NCBI GenBank assembly: GCA_038239345.1
Contig: JBBSEX010000026.1
Span: 1 to 54,036, forward strand
Origin: JBBSEX01 sp038239345
GTDB lineage: Bacteria > Acidobacteriota > Terriglobia > Bryobacterales > Bryobacteraceae
Reading direction: 5' to 3'
DNA length: 54,036 nt
Shown: positions 1 through 8,937 of the stretch, in pieces
Numbering within the stretch: the first letter of the stretch is position 1
Layout: the number at the start of each line of letters is the position of its first letter
Position numbers and translations under genes: made by a program
Notes under the pieces: generated by a model
Databases searched by the model: none
The model's input: only the letters and a program-made list of their open reading frames with translations
What the model was told of the DNA's origin: nothing

Positions 1-278
1 CGAGCCTCGATTCTGCACAAGACACCTCGCAAGAAATCCGCTTCCACCACCTTGGTCGCCAAAGCTTCTTTCAACCCCCGGTTCTCCCTCGCTAAGGCTT
101 CTTCTCGGTTAGTCCCAGCCTCTCCCATCCGATCCAGATGCAAGAGCTGCTTTCGCCAGTAATACAACTGCCGCTTCGGTATGCCCAACTCTTGCGCTAG
201 CTTCTCGTGCCGACAGACGCGCATGCGCTCGACCGCCTGTCGCTTCTCTTCCATCGTCCACCGCCGATATGCTCTCAT
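1..278 (-). CDS. IS3-family transposase OrfA-like protein, truncated by window edge
   Basis: The reading frame starts at ATG 278 and runs off the left edge of the window. The N-terminus reads as a helix-turn-helix DNA-binding protein (RRWTMEEKRQAVERM, then ELGIPKRQLYYWRKQL), the usual form of IS3-family OrfA. A charged, coiled-coil-like stretch follows (EALARENRGLKEAL), resembling the leucine-zipper region of these proteins. An IS3-type terminal inverted repeat lies just upstream of the start. Family assignment rests on recognition of the HTH pattern; the OrfB integrase would lie outside the window. Confidence 0.75.
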   Translation of the reverse strand, partial: MRAYRRWTMEEKRQAVERMRVCRHEKLAQELGIPKRQLYYWRKQLLHLDRMGEAGTNREEALARENRGLKEALATKVVEADFLRGVLCRIEA

Positions 279-316
279 CTCACCCTCCATTCCCTGCAGG
301 TGGGGATATTCTCTCC

Positions 317-341
317 TGTCTCATTTCGGGGGGTCACTCCA
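317..341 (-). repeat. Terminal inverted repeat of the IS3-family element
   Basis: Read on the minus strand this begins TGGAGTGACCCCCC and continues into GAAATGAGACA, the form of IS3-group ends (TG followed by a run of C, then AGACA). It sits about 40 bp before the OrfA start, so the element boundary is placed at 341. Confidence 0.6.
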
Positions 342-633
342 GGGAATTAACAGAGGAATTGTCACCGTCCAAGCTACCCTGCCGGCTGCGCGAACGCACC
401 ATCGCCGACCCCAGTTGCATACCGCCGCAGTATGTGCCGTTGCGGAGCTTAGGATAACAGAACCGAGCCTCGGTGACAGTGGAGTCTACGACGAGTGCAA
501 AGAGCGGCCAGAGGGGGAAATAAAGCCAAGAGCCTGAACCGCTCGAACATGGCGACCAAGTACAGCAGGGCCGGTTCCCGCCGGCTCTGGAAGTCGTTGA
601 TTTCAAAGCCGGACGGCGTTGTGACGAGGCACA
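342..633. other. No recognisable gene between the IS end and the dnaK stub
   Basis: About 290 bp directly joined to the dnaK fragment. One minus-strand frame reads TPSGFEINDFQSRREPALL and stays open for about 60 codons, but I do not recognise it and it has no start of its own. It may be the remnant of a gene fused to dnaK by deletion. Confidence 0.3.
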
Positions 634-741
634 GGTAGTGCGGCTGCCCTCTTCGTTGGGAATGACTTTGGCTTCGCCACCTTCCATAACGGCCACAACC
701 GAATTCGTAGTGCCGAGGTCAATACCAATAGTCTTAGCCAT
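634..741 (-). pseudogene. dnaK: dnaK N-terminal stub (about 36 codons)
   Basis: The start at 741 has a good ribosome binding site (AAGGAGATCTGAAAC before ATG). The protein begins MAKTIGIDLGTTNSVVAVME, the phosphate-1 motif of Hsp70/DnaK, and continues to PNEEGSRTT. Homology then stops abruptly where PSVVAF would follow. More than 90 percent of the chaperone is absent, so this is a promoter-proximal stub rather than a functional gene. The downstream frame is unrelated. Confidence 0.85.
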
Positions 742-1201
742 GTTTCAGATCTCCTTAGGTCGTGACGACATCAATGATTTGGGCATCTTCTGGAGGCCGA
801 AAAAGCGCGGGACACTGCATTTCGCTTGACTTCCCAAGTGACCAACGAAGTCCGCCGAAACGTTGACAAGCGAGTATGGTCCGGGTGCCGATACGAAACT
901 GTGCAAGATGGACCACCGCGGCTCGACCACGACGAGTACTCTCAACCAACGGTCAAGGTATCTGGCATGAAGAGGCTGTTACTAGTTTTCTGAGCCTTGC
1001 CGGAACAATGTTCAGCGAAGTGCCGTCCAAAAGGCCTGCGTCGACATACCGATCACAGCAAAGCAGCAGGCACCCACTCAATTCACTTTTTTCTGGCCCA
1101 ATAGCAATTCATGGTAAGGCCGCGACTATGTAGTTGAGGTCAAACAATAATGGCATTGCATTGCTCGAAAATGCCAGGTTTGAGTGTCGGTTAAAGCCGG
1201 A
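742..1201. other. Intergenic region, no gene recognised
   Basis: Contains the upstream region of the dnaK stub. Short open frames exist on both strands but none resembles a known family or has a convincing ribosome binding site. Confidence 0.4.
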
Positions 1202-2035
1202 TCACTCGGAGGCTGCCCTCTGAACGACGGAACCTGCTGCCCATGCGATTGCGGCGTCAATCTCATCGAATCCGAAGCTCTTCACTTCAGCTTGAATGAA
1301 ATGCTCGGCTATTTTCGGGGCCATGCTGGCTAGTTTGGTATCCGCCGCAAGAGCAATCCGCTTCACCTTTCGATGATGATCGCGTATGAACCTCATATGA
1401 CGAAGGAGGCCCCCCAAGTTTTCCCAACCGGGAAACTCACGGGTATGGATCACGAGGCCTTGCAGGTTGCCGTGCGCCTCTATCCATGTATCCGCAGTGA
1501 ATGCAAGCGCGTCGAAATCCTGCGCGCGCAGGGCTTGTTTGACTTCGACCACAATCACGCCTAGGTCGGGGAGAAGACGGTGAGATACGGCTGCGCCTTC
1601 GGGGAGCGAGGTCAGCCAGCCAATGGCTTTGTCACGTTCTTGATTACTGAATACGCGCACGGGACACGGCATCAGGAACGCGGCCAACCGTGTAAATTCT
1701 CGGATCCACGCCAGGTCCGTAACGACGGCGCAGCCGTCGAAAAGCCGTATGGAATGAAGCCCGATTTTTGCATCCTCCCACGCTGCGCCGGAAGTGAAGC
1801 CCTCGAACTCAGGCCCGAGCTGATACAGAAATCGAACGTGACGCCCCTCTCGTCGCACGTCATCGAGAAGCGGCACAAACACCTGCTCGTAGTCTTCTTT
1901 CGATACCTTCCCGAGGGCCCTAACTCCATCGATTCCATTAGGGAGATCTTTCAGCTTCTCTATCACCCGACTCTCCTTATCAATTGCGTCCGAGTCGAGC
2001 TGACGAATGACAAAAGCTCTGTCGCAAGTCTTCAT
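1202..2035 (-). CDS. Tandem SpoIIAA-like (STAS-fold) domain protein
   Basis: A 277-residue soluble protein with two SpoIIAA-like domains. The first (about residues 30-150) reads NGIDGVRALGKVSKEDYEQV, then GRHVRFLYQLGPEFEGFTSG and WIREFTRLAAFLMPCPVRVF, a pattern typical of the SpoIIAA-like family found in many environmental bacteria. The second (about 155-275) repeats the fold with GVIVVEVKQALRAQDFDAL and HHRKVKRIALAADTKLAS. The family is related to anti-anti-sigma factor folds, but its role is not firmly known; a stress or membrane-associated function is often supposed. A single-domain relative lies at 46496-46951. No partner kinase or sigma factor is adjacent. Confidence 0.75.
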   Translation of the reverse strand: MKTCDRAFVIRQLDSDAIDKESRVIEKLKDLPNGIDGVRALGKVSKEDYEQVFVPLLDDVRREGRHVRFLYQLGPEFEGFTSGAAWEDAKIGLHSIRLFDGCAVVTDLAWIREFTRLAAFLMPCPVRVFSNQERDKAIGWLTSLPEGAAVSHRLLPDLGVIVVEVKQALRAQDFDALAFTADTWIEAHGNLQGLVIHTREFPGWENLGGLLRHMRFIRDHHRKVKRIALAADTKLASMAPKIAEHFIQAEVKSFGFDEIDAAIAWAAGSVVQRAASE

Positions 2036-2416
2036 CTCGGCGCATTATCGATTTTATTCCACAACCCAGATTGTAAATCCTTTTCCTTGGCGGACAAGTT
2101 TTTGGGCGGGGTCTCTATCAATAAGTTTTCCCAGCCACGAAAGTGACTTTCTTCAGATGGCCACCGTGTCGCATTTCCGTGCCTGCGCTAGTGCGGATAC
2201 CTTTGGAGAGTCAGGCCACCCTGCGGGCCTTCGTAGCCGTCTTTCGTGCATTGCGTGACTTTCCCGAGCCTTGGGGCAGCCTTTCCTGCTGACGTTCGTC
2301 CTCAGGGTATGCCGGAATTGTCTTAGTTGTCATGAGGCGGAGTGTGGCAGAACTCCCCGCCTAAAGTGTCCATACGAGAGATGCCACGCTCGCGCCTACG
2401 ACCACACTTGCCGCCG
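2036..2416. other. Intergenic region between the SpoIIAA-like gene and atpG
   Basis: No coding region is supported here. It should hold the end of the ATPase operon transcript and the promoter of the SpoIIAA-like gene, but I could not point to a clear terminator or promoter. Confidence 0.4.
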
Positions 2417-3313
2417 TCAGCGCGGACGTTTCTGTTTGTTCAGCGCTTCGAAGCCGGAGATTACGTCGAACAACTCTTCATCGATGGACTCCTGACGAAC
2501 ACGATGTAGCGTCCGGGTTAGATCGTCCAACATGCTGTCAATGTTCTTGTCTGCGCGCTGCATCGCCGCGAGACGGCTGGCGTTCTCGCTTGCAAGGGAT
2601 TCGGCACATGCTTGAAAGAGCAGGACAAAAAGGTATCCGCGAACAAATGCGTGGACCGCAGAGGATACTCCCCCAATCACCTCGGGCAAGCTCTTCGTGG
2701 GCCATTGTCTCTCAGCTAGCTTTTTTCGCCACGCGCCATCGAGGGGCAACAATCGTCTGCAGACGGGTTCGTAAAGTGATCCGGATTTAGGATGGTTGTG
2801 AAAGACATACACCTCCACCACTTCGCCCGCATCGATAGCAGTCTCGATATCGATGAGCAACTGGCCAACCAATGAAGTGATCGCATTAACAGAGTTGGGA
2901 ACGACCAATTGATCATCAAGAGTCAAACCTGTATCGGTCAGGAGCGCCCGAGCGCGGTCTCCAACCGGCCAAAGTCTTTTCAGCTTGCCGGGCATGGGCG
3001 CTAGCGTGGTCGTTGCAAAATCGACGACAACTTCGTTGAATCCACCGACAAGGCCCTGATCCGAACCGAAGATCACAGCCCCAATCTTACTTTGTCGCGC
3101 CGGTTGTTTCACAAGTATGGCGGCTGGCTCGGCCGCACGAAAACATGCGGAGAGTCCAAGTTCGAGCGTTCGGTAGTAATCGTCCAGTGATACAACGGCT
3201 TTTTCGTACTGCGAAATACTCGATGCCGCGAGCGCTTTCATCGAGCGGACAACGCCTTGAAGGTCCGTCGCTCCAACGATCTGCCGCGACAAGCTCTGCG
3301 CCGAGTCGCTCAT
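2417..3313 (-). CDS. atpG: N-type ATPase gamma subunit
   Basis: Last gene of the N-ATPase operon; 298 residues, normal for a gamma subunit. The N-terminal helix (RQIVGATDLQGVVRSMKALAAS) matches the coiled-coil segment that enters the catalytic hexamer, and the C-terminal helix (ASRLAAMQRADKNIDSMLDDL) is the second strand of that coil. A central Rossmann-like region (GAVIFGSDQGLVGGFNE) separates them. The start overlaps the end of atpA by 4 bp, indicating translational coupling. It forms the rotating central stalk linking ATP hydrolysis or synthesis to ring rotation. Confidence 0.9.
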   Translation of the reverse strand: MSDSAQSLSRQIVGATDLQGVVRSMKALAASSISQYEKAVVSLDDYYRTLELGLSACFRAAEPAAILVKQPARQSKIGAVIFGSDQGLVGGFNEVVVDFATTTLAPMPGKLKRLWPVGDRARALLTDTGLTLDDQLVVPNSVNAITSLVGQLLIDIETAIDAGEVVEVYVFHNHPKSGSLYEPVCRRLLPLDGAWRKKLAERQWPTKSLPEVIGGVSSAVHAFVRGYLFVLLFQACAESLASENASRLAAMQRADKNIDSMLDDLTRTLHRVRQESIDEELFDVISGFEALNKQKRPR

Positions 3314-4875
3314 GATGCAGCCTTTGCTGGGGATTTAGGGTCAGGAGCGGGTTGGAACGGACCGAGCGCTTTCCTAGCCATATCCAGAATCGCCTTGTGA
3401 TCGTCATCACTTAGCTTGTCGGCAGACGTAAGGCGACCGGCAACATCCTTATCGATCGTCGCAGTAGCTTTTCCCAGAGCAGCTTCGGCATCACTGATCT
3501 TCTCAAGCGGCACGGTGTCGAAAAGGCCGGAAGATAGAGCGAGAAGTATAGTGATCTGTTCGGTCATCGACACCGGCTGCGATTGCGACTGTTTCAAACA
3601 AGCGCGAATACGCTGACCATGATCGAGGGTTTTACGAGTGGATTCGTCGAGACGTGTGCCAAACTTCGCAAATGTTTCAAGCTCTTCGTATTGTGAGTAG
3701 GCAAGCTTCAAGCCTTTTGTGACAGCGCGATATGCCGGACGCTGCGCTTGGCCCCCGACCCGCGAAACGCTCTTACCCACATCAACCGCTGGCAGAACAC
3801 CGAGTTCGAACAACGTCGGGGAAAGGTACACCTGGCCGTCGGTAATGGAGATGAGATTGGTCGGGATGTAGGCTGAAATATCTTCAGCCTCGGTCTCGAT
3901 CACGGGCAAGGCCGTAATAGAACCACCGCCGCGTTCTTTGTTTAAGTGAGTTGCCCGCTCCAACATCCGCGAGTGAATGTAGAAGATGTCTCCGGGAAAC
4001 GCCTCACGCCCTGGAGGCCGGCGAAGCAAAAGGGACAGTTCACGATAGGCCCGCGCGTGCTGGGTCAGATCGTCATAAACGATCAGCACATCTCGTCCTT
4101 TTTCCATGAAATACTCCGCGATAGTAGTCGCGGCATAGGGAGTTACGTATACAAGACCGGGCGCGTTCTCCCCTTCGACCACAACGACCACGGTGTAGTC
4201 CATAGCGGCCTTATCCTCCAGGTCCGCTACCACCTTGGCAACGGCGGAGGCCCGCTGCCCGATAGCGCAATAAACGCAGACGACGTTCTGGCCCCTCTGG
4301 TTCAAGATGGCGTCGATCGCGATAGCCGTCTTCCCCGTCTGCCTATCGCCGAGGATGAGCTCCCGCTGGCCGCGCCCGATCGGAACGAGCGCGTCCACCA
4401 CCTTGAGGCCCGTCTGCAATGGCACGTCCACGGCTGCGCGGTCGAGGATGGCTGGTGCCGGCCGTTCTACCGGCAACCGTGCTTCCGTAGCAATGGGGCC
4501 CTTGTCATCGAGCGGTCTGCCTAAGGTGTCAATCACCCTGCCGATAAGGCTATCTCCAACTGCAACATCCATTACCCGATGGGTACGCTCTACTTCATCG
4601 CCCACATGCAAGTGTTGATAGTCGCCGAGCAGAACAACACCGATCTGGTCTTCGTCGAGGTTGAAGGCCATCCCCAACAGTCCCCCGGGAAAGCTGATGA
4701 GCTCCTCGTAGCCGACACCCGGAAGCCCTGACACGATCGCTACGCCGGTTGATACCCCGACAATCGTTCCGATTTCCCGGAGTGTCAGTTGGGGGGTAAA
4801 ACTTTCCCGTGCTTCGCGCAAGTCCGCAAAGGCACGGTCGACCGCGCTCTCAAGCAGAGTTGTGGGCTGGTTCAC
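3310..4875 (-). CDS. atpA: N-type ATPase alpha subunit
   Basis: A 521-residue nucleotide-binding subunit of the F1 head. The Walker A loop GDRQTGKTAIAIDA is intact, as are the Walker B region (DVLIVYDDLTQHARAYREL) and the alpha-subunit segment YSQYEELETFAKFG. It overlaps atpF by 4 bp and atpG by 4 bp. The C-terminus (after about residue 440) diverges from standard F-type alpha subunits, as expected for the N-type branch. Alpha subunits bind but do not hydrolyse nucleotide and alternate with beta in the hexamer. Confidence 0.93.
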   Translation of the reverse strand: MNQPTTLLESAVDRAFADLREARESFTPQLTLREIGTIVGVSTGVAIVSGLPGVGYEELISFPGGLLGMAFNLDEDQIGVVLLGDYQHLHVGDEVERTHRVMDVAVGDSLIGRVIDTLGRPLDDKGPIATEARLPVERPAPAILDRAAVDVPLQTGLKVVDALVPIGRGQRELILGDRQTGKTAIAIDAILNQRGQNVVCVYCAIGQRASAVAKVVADLEDKAAMDYTVVVVVEGENAPGLVYVTPYAATTIAEYFMEKGRDVLIVYDDLTQHARAYRELSLLLRRPPGREAFPGDIFYIHSRMLERATHLNKERGGGSITALPVIETEAEDISAYIPTNLISITDGQVYLSPTLFELGVLPAVDVGKSVSRVGGQAQRPAYRAVTKGLKLAYSQYEELETFAKFGTRLDESTRKTLDHGQRIRACLKQSQSQPVSMTEQITILLALSSGLFDTVPLEKISDAEAALGKATATIDKDVAGRLTSADKLSDDDHKAILDMARKALGPFQPAPDPKSPAKAAS

Positions 4876-5648
4876 TTGGCCTCAGGCGTTGGCTGCGCGC
4901 CCAGAAGTTCGCCAATCTTCCCATCTAGCGCAGCCAGATAATTCGCAATCGTCCACGCAATCTTCTGGCCACCAGCAGACAATTCGATCCCGCAGACTCC
5001 GTCCGGGGTGGTCTCAAAGCGAATCCGCACGTCCGCCGCGAAGGCTTCATTGATTGCGTTCTGAATAGCAGCTTTTTGGTCCGCTGGCTGGTCGAAGGTG
5101 CTGCGGATGAGGGCCGGATCGTTGGAAGCTTTGATCGCCGCTCCCATCGTCGCTTTTGCCTGGGCGTCTATCGCGCGAAGACGACGTGTGAACACCTCCG
5201 CCATCCTCTCCTCCAGACTAACCGTAGACAGGTCGTTTAGCGTCTTTCTGGCGATGCCGAAGACTTCGTGGGCAGCGGCGCGGGTGATTTCTTTACTCAA
5301 GCGAGCGTTGTCGTTCTTCAGAGCGGTGGCTTGCCCGGTCCGCGTGGCGTCCGCTTCTTTTTTCGCCTCGCCGATGAGACGATCGTGCTCCGCCTTGGCT
5401 TCCGCTGTGGCCTTCGCAAAGAGCGCATTACGCTGTTCGTCAATTGCTTTGTTCTTGCCCTCGAACTCGTTACGCTCTTTTTGGGCGTCGGCCTGCTTCG
5501 CGGTGGCGCCCGCGAGTTGATCCGCGATCCGTTTTTCCCGAGCGTCGATTGCGGCAAGGATTGGCTTGTAGAGAAAGTGTTGTAGCAACCACACCAGGAT
5601 GAGGAAGTTGAGCACCTGGGCGCCCACAGTAAACCAGTCGATAAGCAT
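4872..5648 (-). CDS. atpF: N-type ATPase b subunit (peripheral stalk), long form
   Basis: 258 residues: one N-terminal membrane helix (WFTVGAQVLNFLILVWLLQH) followed by FLYKPILAAIDAREKRIADQ, the conserved start of the stator b subunit, then a long charged coiled coil (to about residue 170). A C-terminal domain (about 170-250) follows, absent from ordinary b subunits. N-ATPase operons lack a separate delta subunit, and the extended b subunit is thought to take its place; no atpH is present here. The gene overlaps atpA. Confidence 0.9.
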   Translation of the reverse strand: MLIDWFTVGAQVLNFLILVWLLQHFLYKPILAAIDAREKRIADQLAGATAKQADAQKERNEFEGKNKAIDEQRNALFAKATAEAKAEHDRLIGEAKKEADATRTGQATALKNDNARLSKEITRAAAHEVFGIARKTLNDLSTVSLEERMAEVFTRRLRAIDAQAKATMGAAIKASNDPALIRSTFDQPADQKAAIQNAINEAFAADVRIRFETTPDGVCGIELSAGGQKIAWTIANYLAALDGKIGELLGAQPTPEAK

Positions 5649-5650
5649 CG

Positions 5651-5932
5651 CTACTTACCCCCGGCGTGAGCGATCACTTCTTTCCAAAAAGGATTCGCAA
5701 AGATCAGAATCATGGAAACTACGAAACAGTAAATTGCCAGCGATTCAATCATGGCAAGGCCCACGAACAGCGTTCTTGTGATTGTCGGAGATGCGTCTGG
5801 CTGCTGTGCGAGTGAAGTGAGCGCGGTAGCGACGGCGCGTCCCTCGGCAAGAGCAGGGCCTATCGAGCCGATGCCGATGGTCATGCCAGCTGTGGCTATG
5901 GATACTACAGCGATGACGGTGGTGCTGTCCAT
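5651..5932 (-). CDS. atpE: N-type ATPase c subunit (rotor ring proteolipid)
   Basis: 93 residues, two membrane helices. Helix 1 contains GIGSIGPALAEGRAV and helix 2 contains VGLAMIESLAIYCFV. The glutamate in helix 2 (with the following serine) is the ion-carrying site; helix 1 has a second glutamate in place of the usual glutamine or glycine. This two-carboxylate pattern is characteristic of N-ATPase c subunits. Whether the coupling ion is Na+ or H+ cannot be settled from sequence: the family was first proposed to be Na+-translocating, while rings with two carboxylates have also been reported as H+ type. The C-terminus IFANPFWKEV is typical. Confidence 0.93.
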   Translation of the reverse strand: MDSTTVIAVVSIATAGMTIGIGSIGPALAEGRAVATALTSLAQQPDASPTITRTLFVGLAMIESLAIYCFVVSMILIFANPFWKEVIAHAGGK

Positions 5933-5955
5933 GGTGTCTCCTCTGAATCTCGGGA

Positions 5956-6669
5956 TTAAGTTGCAGGCGCAGGTTGTGGCTTGAGCTGAGGAGCGGCCGT
6001 AGGCGTTGGAGTAAGCGTAGCGGCTGCGATGTAGACGCCCGCGAGAATCGTAAAAATATAAGCCTGGACCATGCCCGTGAGCAGGCCGAGTGCCGTCATG
6101 AAGATGGGGAAAATAAATGGTGTGATGGTGAGCAGAATGGCAACGATCATCACGCCGCTCATCATGTTGCCAAACAGACGAACGGCAAGCGCCAACGTGC
6201 GTGAAAGTTCACCAATGATGTTGAACGGCAACATGATCCAGGTGGGCTTGGTGTAGGTCTTCAGGTACCCACCCAGCCCCTGCTTTCGTATGCCGAAATA
6301 CGGAACAGCAAAGAACACGCACAACGCCAGGCCTGATGTAGTGGAGAGGGATCCGGTAGGCGGTTTGTAGCCGGGCAAAACAATGGAGAGACTGCACAGT
6401 GCGACGAAAAGAAATAGCGTTCCCAGAAATGGAAGATACTTCTCGGACTCAACCAGGCCAACCTCTTTGATCTGCCCCTGCAAGGCTGTGACGATGATCT
6501 CGATCCCAGTCTGCCAGCGTGATATTTTGCCCTCCGTCACAAGCTTTCGCGTGACGAGCATGGCACCGAATGTCATCAGGACCATCATCACCCAGGTAGT
6601 GACGATCGTCTCATTGAGCTTGAGGAAGCCGTGCTGCCAGAAGATCATCTGATCGGAAGTGAGATTCAC
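5956..6669 (-). CDS. atpB: N-type ATPase a subunit
   Basis: 237-residue integral membrane protein with five to six hydrophobic helices. The key segment ELSRTLALAVRLFGNMMSG carries the essential stator arginine (in ALAVRLFGN). The C-terminal helix LLTGMVQAYIFTILAGVYI is the partner helix with conserved Q and Y. It forms the two ion half-channels against the c ring. Its start overlaps atpR by 4 bp. Confidence 0.93.
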   Translation of the reverse strand: MNLTSDQMIFWQHGFLKLNETIVTTWVMMVLMTFGAMLVTRKLVTEGKISRWQTGIEIIVTALQGQIKEVGLVESEKYLPFLGTLFLFVALCSLSIVLPGYKPPTGSLSTTSGLALCVFFAVPYFGIRKQGLGGYLKTYTKPTWIMLPFNIIGELSRTLALAVRLFGNMMSGVMIVAILLTITPFIFPIFMTALGLLTGMVQAYIFTILAGVYIAAATLTPTPTAAPQLKPQPAPAT

Positions 6670-6974
6670 CGGACGCCTTCTTTCAGCAGCCCGCGGTCAG
6701 TATTCAAGGGAACCTGGCTGAGTCGTTTAACAACGATGCGCCCAAGCATGAACCCAAGGAGGCTCACCAGGAGTCGTTGCCAACTTCCCCTGCCAATAAG
6801 GTAGAAACCGGCTAGCGCCAGAATCGTTCTTAGCAACATACTTGCGGCGAACAGGAGACCTGGCTGCTTGGAGGACATCGCCTTTTGTACTGTCCACCAG
6901 AGACCGCCGAAGAATAGGAGCCCTATAAAGACACCGGTAAACAATGCGCATGCGGTGAGGACTTGCTCAATCAT
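6666..6974 (-). CDS. atpR: AtpR, N-ATPase accessory membrane protein
   Basis: 102 residues with three hydrophobic helices (ALFTGVFIGLLFFGGLWW; LLFAASMLLRTILALAGFYL; LLVSLLGFMLGRIVV). The conserved arginine in MLLRTILAL is typical of AtpR, a subunit found only in N-type operons and proposed to pair with the carboxylates of the c ring during assembly. Position between atpQ and atpB fits the canonical N-ATPase gene order. Overlaps both neighbours by 4 bp. Confidence 0.85.
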   Translation of the reverse strand: MIEQVLTACALFTGVFIGLLFFGGLWWTVQKAMSSKQPGLLFAASMLLRTILALAGFYLIGRGSWQRLLVSLLGFMLGRIVVKRLSQVPLNTDRGLLKEGVR

Positions 6975-7303
6975 TTTGGCGCTCCCGCCTCATCCTGTAT
7001 AGCGTGGGCCTGCTGGTTTATCCATCGCCATGCGTTCGCACAGCCTATGCCTAGTCCCGCAACCAACAACGCCAGTGTCCAGGAGTGGCCGCCCGGATGA
7101 TGACTATCGACCCACAACCCCAGGAGTGCGCCGAGGACTGTGGGTACAGCAATCGACCACCCGATAAGGCCGATCATACCCAGACCAAACCATACATCTC
7201 CCGGGCCGCGGCTTTGCGCTCTGAGCTTGAGAACCGCCTTGGCGGCTACCTGCTTCTCGAAAAGCGTCTCCTCCGGGGATGGACTCTGGGATTTATCGCT
7301 CAT
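6971..7303 (-). CDS. atpQ: AtpQ (AtpI-like) N-ATPase accessory membrane protein
   Basis: About 110 residues. I chose ATG 7303 because GGAGATCCAGC precedes it, rather than a longer frame from 7336. After a charged N-terminus (SDKSQSPSPEETLFEKQVA) there are two membrane helices: FGLGMIGLIGWSIAVPTVLG with LGLWVD, then WTLALLVAGLGIGCANAW. This matches AtpQ/AtpI-like assembly factors that precede atpR in N-ATPase operons. The 5' end overlaps atpC and the 3' end overlaps atpR. Confidence 0.85.
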   Translation of the reverse strand: MSDKSQSPSPEETLFEKQVAAKAVLKLRAQSRGPGDVWFGLGMIGLIGWSIAVPTVLGALLGLWVDSHHPGGHSWTLALLVAGLGIGCANAWRWINQQAHAIQDEAGAPK

Positions 7304-7685
7304 GCTGGATCTCCAGGAGCCGACTGACAAAGCCACCTTCCATCTTGTTCAACGCAGTGCGAACTGTGGCCTCTTCGCTGTTGTGTTGGAGGAACTGATT
7401 CTTCACCGCCTCGTGAAGGTGACCGAGATCCGGTCCGGCGATGGCTCGACGCACGGAGACGAGCACCTCCGCTCCGGCTTTCACCAGCACTCCCTCATCG
7501 ACGGCGAGGTATACGGTTCCACTCGCAGCAGAATCGTAGGTGAAGATCCCAGGAGCCAGCGCAGCCACACAGTCGAGGCGGTGTGGCAGAAGTTCGAAGG
7601 AGCCTTCGTGCGTCTCCGCCACAATGCGTGACACCTCAGTCGTATCGATGAAGACGCCGGTCGGGAGCAGGAGTTTGAGCGTCAT
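7293..7685 (-). CDS. atpC: N-type ATPase epsilon subunit
   Basis: 130 residues beginning MTLKLLLPTGVFIDTTEVSR, the beta-sandwich start of F-type epsilon subunits, with SFELLPHRLDCVAALAPGIF in the middle (corresponding to the GxFGILPxH region). A short helical C-terminus follows. It overlaps the end of atpD by 4 bp. It would dock on gamma and the c ring in the central stalk. Confidence 0.88.
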   Translation of the reverse strand: MTLKLLLPTGVFIDTTEVSRIVAETHEGSFELLPHRLDCVAALAPGIFTYDSAASGTVYLAVDEGVLVKAGAEVLVSVRRAIAGPDLGHLHEAVKNQFLQHNSEEATVRTALNKMEGGFVSRLLEIQHER

Positions 7686-8929
7686 GCGGCGGCCACCGGT
7701 CCTGGATTATGAGCACCTGCGCTCTGGGCGTCAGTCACTGCCGGCTTAGCAGTCGGCTCCGGGGACGTACCCGGCTTCGGCTTTACGTCCGGCTTCTTTG
7801 CTTGATCGATGGAACCAATCATGTAGAGCGCGCTTTCAGGATAGTCCTTGAACTCATCCTTGAGAATGCGTTCGCATCCATCCAGCGCGTCCTTGAGGCT
7901 GACGGTTTGGCCCTTGATTCCGCTGAACTGCTCCGTGGTGAAGAAGGGCTGGGTCAGGAAGCGCTCCAGACGCCGCGCCCGGGCAACGACACTGCGATCC
8001 TCTGGCGAGAGTTGGTCCAAACCCAGCATTGCGACGATGTCTTTCAGTGCTTCGTACTGAGCGAGGGTCTTCCGGATATCCTGTGCGATCTGATAGTGAC
8101 GTTGCCCGGCTATTCCCGGGGTTGCCATGCTGGAATTCGATTGCAAAAGATCGATGGCGGGATAGAGACCTTCCGCAGCCCGCTTGCGGGAGAGCACAAT
8201 CGACGCCGAAAGATGCGAGAACACATGCTCAGCAGAAGGGTCTGTCAGATCATCTGCAGGCACATACACCGCTTGAATTGAAGTAATCGCACCCGCCTTT
8301 GTGTTCGCGATGCGTTCTTCAAGCGCTGAAAGCTCGGTACTCATCGTTGACTGATACCCGAGTCGCGAAGGCATTTGACCCAGAAGTGCAGCGACTTCCA
8401 TGCCAGCCTGGATGTATCGGAAGATGTTATCGATCAAGAACAGCACATCGCGATGCTCGTCATCACGGAAGTATTCAGCCATGGTGAGTGCCGCGCTGCC
8501 GACCCGGAGCCGGGTGCCCGGCGGCTCATTCATCTGGCCGTAGACCATCACCATATCGTTGAGAACACCGGCATCCTTCATGGCGCGATAGAGTTCTTCC
8601 CCCTCGCGGCAGCGCTCCCCAATGCCACAGAAGATGCTGATGCCCTTCTGGTGCCCGATCATATTGTGGATCGCTTCGGTAAGCAGAACTGTCTTGCCCA
8701 CCCCGGCCCCACCGAACAGGCCTGCCTTGCCACCGCGTTCCAGCGGTACAAGGACATCGATGGCCTTGATGCCCGTCTCGAATATCTCCGCTTTGGTGGA
8801 TCGCTCCGACAATGGGGGTGGTGCACGATGAACGTCACGCCATTGAACATCGGTGGGGGCTGGCTTGTGGTCGATTGCAACCCCAAACACATCGAACATG
8901 CGCGAGAGGATGTTTTTGCCGACAGGCAC
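7682..8929 (-). pseudogene. atpD: N-type ATPase beta subunit, N-terminally truncated
   Basis: The catalytic beta subunit, first gene of the atpDCQRBEFAG operon. Intact motifs include the P-loop GLFGGAGVGKTVLLTEAI, the catalytic GIGERCREGEELY, the Walker B segment DVLFLIDNIFRYIQAG and VYVPADDLTDPSAEHVFSHL. Recognisable homology begins at GAQLKVPVGKNILSRMF, which normally lies about 75-80 residues into the protein, so the N-terminal beta-barrel domain is missing. The possible GTG start at 8929 has no clear ribosome binding site. Upstream the sequence switches at once to a plus-strand DNA methylase. Without the N-terminal crown domain the subunit is unlikely to assemble. Confidence 0.85.
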
Positions 8930-8937
8930 CTTGAGTT